DNA of 6,293 bases from Rubrimonas sp036788415 (GTDB taxonomy: Bacteria > Pseudomonadota > Alphaproteobacteria > Rhodobacterales > Rhodobacteraceae), in NCBI RefSeq assembly GCF_036788415.1, contig NZ_DAIQNN010000129.1, forward strand, positions 1 to 6,293. The letters are read 5' to 3'. The position numbers were made by a program, and so were the translations under genes. Of this stretch, positions 5,795 to 6,293 are shown piece after piece (the stretch's first letter is position 1; the number at the start of each line of letters is the position of its first letter). The notes below the pieces were generated by a model, which was not told the origin of the DNA, made no database searches, and saw only the letters and a list, made by a program, of their open reading frames with translations.

Positions 5795-5833
5795 GACGAC
5801 GAGATCGGGCGCGTTGTCGAGGCCGAGCTTCAT
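5795..5833 (-). pseudogene. 5' stub of a DUF6441-like gene
   Basis: The connector gene stop overlaps an ATG at 5833 (ATGA), the expected coupling to the next phage gene. The following codons read M-K-L-G-L-D-N-A-P-D-L-V-V and match residues 7-18 of the complete DUF6441 protein (K-L-T-L-D-I-A-P-D-L-V-A) at nine of twelve positions; the DNA matches at about 28 of 34 bases. After these 13 codons the similarity stops abruptly and the sequence becomes unrelated. This is the broken start of the original DUF6441 gene, cut off where the plus-strand cassette begins. It is distinct from the full copy some 2.2 kb away. Confidence 0.6.
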
Positions 5834-6103
5834 GCGGGCCGAGCCTCGACGGTCCAGACCAGCCGCTCCCGATCGCGGACCGGCTCGCCCTGCACGACGA
5901 AGCTCTCCTCGCCTAGCCTGATCGTGTCGCCCGGCCGGGGCGAGGGGACCTCGCTCACGCGGATGTCGAACAGCGCCGTCTCGGACCAGAGGCGAGCCTC
6001 GGCGAAGGTCGCGATGGTGTCGGGGCGGCGTGTAGATCGCATCCGCACCGACGCTGGGGTCAGCGAACAACGCGTCGAGCGCCGCGGCGAGCGCTGTCGT
6101 CAC
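5830..6103 (-). pseudogene. Lambda FII-like head-tail joining protein, frameshifted
   Basis: The product would attach to the portal-side neck of the filled head and join it to the tail. The start is GTG 6103, overlapping the upstream stop (GTGA), and the first 27 residues (T-T-A-L-A-A-A-L-D-A-L-F-A-D, through G-A-D-A-I-Y-T-P-P) are in one frame. From about 6022-6030 the protein continues in another frame as R-R-P-D-T-I-A-T-F-A-E-A-R-L-W-S to the TGA at 5830-5832. The second part carries the FII pattern: F-D-I-R-V-S-E-V, R-P-G-D-T-I-R-L-G-E-E-S-F-V-V and a C-terminal L-V-W-T-V. The total of 274 bases is not a multiple of three. The junction lies in a CGCCGCCCC repeat-like stretch and seems to lack the strand expected between the two parts, so a short deletion between GC-rich repeats is the likely cause. 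The apparent start at 6048 is an artefact of this break. Confidence 0.72.
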
Positions 6104-6238
6104 GTCCGCCTCGCCTTCCGCAGCACCTGCGGGCGGGTGCAGATCGGCAGCGGGTTGCTCTCGATCTCGATGCGCACCCACTCGTCGCGGTCCCGGTCGG
6201 GGATGGTGCGGGCGTAGATGTTGATCGGCGCGCAATAA
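6100..6238 (-). pseudogene. C-terminal fragment of an unidentified phage protein
   Basis: The frame ends at TGA 6100-6102, overlapping the connector start, as expected for a tightly packed phage operon. It reads Y-C-A-P-I-N-I-Y-A-R-T-I-P-D-R-D-R-D-E-W and continues to a basic end, V-L-R-K-A-R-R-T. I do not recognise the family; by position it should be a small protein between the capsid and connector genes. The frame stays open to the right window edge, but the residues beyond 6238 (S-E-S-Q-N-A-S-R-V-S) are unlike the rest and lie in lower-GC DNA that looks like an insertion sequence end. The gene is therefore probably truncated at about 6238. Confidence 0.5.
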
Positions 6239-6293
6239 GGGGCCTGACTCACTCTTGATGCATTTTGGGATTCTGACGGCGGCGTATCCCTTT
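6239..6293. mobile_element. Possible end of an IS element (IS5-like), continuing past the window
   Basis: At 6239 the composition drops to about 55 percent GC over 55 bases, against a much higher level elsewhere, and the sequence changes to a non-coding style beginning GGGGCCTGACTCACTC. The preceding TAA (6236-6238) fits the three-base T-N-A target duplication of some IS5-family groups. No transposase is visible in the window, and the far end is outside, so this is suggestive only. Confidence 0.3.

Noticed and set aside
5769..5800. AAGGAG followed by GTG, a possible start of a further plus-strand baseplate gene
   Set aside because: There is no spacing between the ribosome binding site and the GTG, and the frame soon becomes antisense to the phage connector with no family-like sequence.
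1..6293. CRISPR arrays, tRNA or rRNA genes
   Set aside because: No regularly spaced direct repeats and no tRNA- or rRNA-like sequence were seen on either strand.

Overview
The window is GC-rich DNA from an alphaproteobacterium, most likely a member of the Rhodobacterales or a close relative. It holds a decaying head-tail module of a lambda/HK97-like siphophage prophage. The lineage is inferred from the very high GC, the codon use, and a gene order and protein families (DUF6441, tail tube, lambda FII-like connector) that I associate with prophages of that group.

Minus-strand phage module, read right to left: the C-terminal end of an unidentified phage protein (6100-6238), cut off at the right edge by what looks like the end of an IS element; a lambda FII-like head-tail joining gene broken by a frameshift (5830-6103); a 13-codon stub of a DUF6441 gene (5795-5833); then, after an interruption, a full DUF6441 gene (2815-3549), a tail terminator-position protein (1795-2214), the major tail tube gene with one in-frame ochre codon (829-1770), and a tail assembly chaperone pair (389-826 and 147-392). 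The chaperone pair carries a textbook A AAA AAC slippery heptamer, in the correct frame, that would fuse the two products as in lambda G/GT. No tape measure gene follows; a HigA-type antitoxin gene ends there on the opposite strand.

Three blocks interrupt the module. (1) The 3' end of a higA-type antitoxin gene (1-176, plus strand) converges on, and overlaps, the end of the chaperone extension gene. (2) A complete parDE toxin-antitoxin operon with its own promoter and inverted repeats (2241-2899) lies between DUF6441 and the tail terminator gene and overlaps the DUF6441 3' end. (3) A plus-strand, three-gene cassette (3810-5665) encodes a small proline-rich protein, a gpD/VgrG-Pvc8 hub and a gpV spike. 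These are parts of contractile tails or extracellular contractile injection systems, yet here they run opposite to, and inside, a siphophage-type operon, with no sheath, LysM, gp25 or gpJ partner in view.

Taken together, the original phage operon probably ran connector, DUF6441, terminator, tail tube, chaperones, tape measure, and has since decayed. The connector and tail tube carry disabling lesions. The toxin-antitoxin genes and the hub-spike cassette look intact. All functional calls come from reading the translations by eye; no database search was run.
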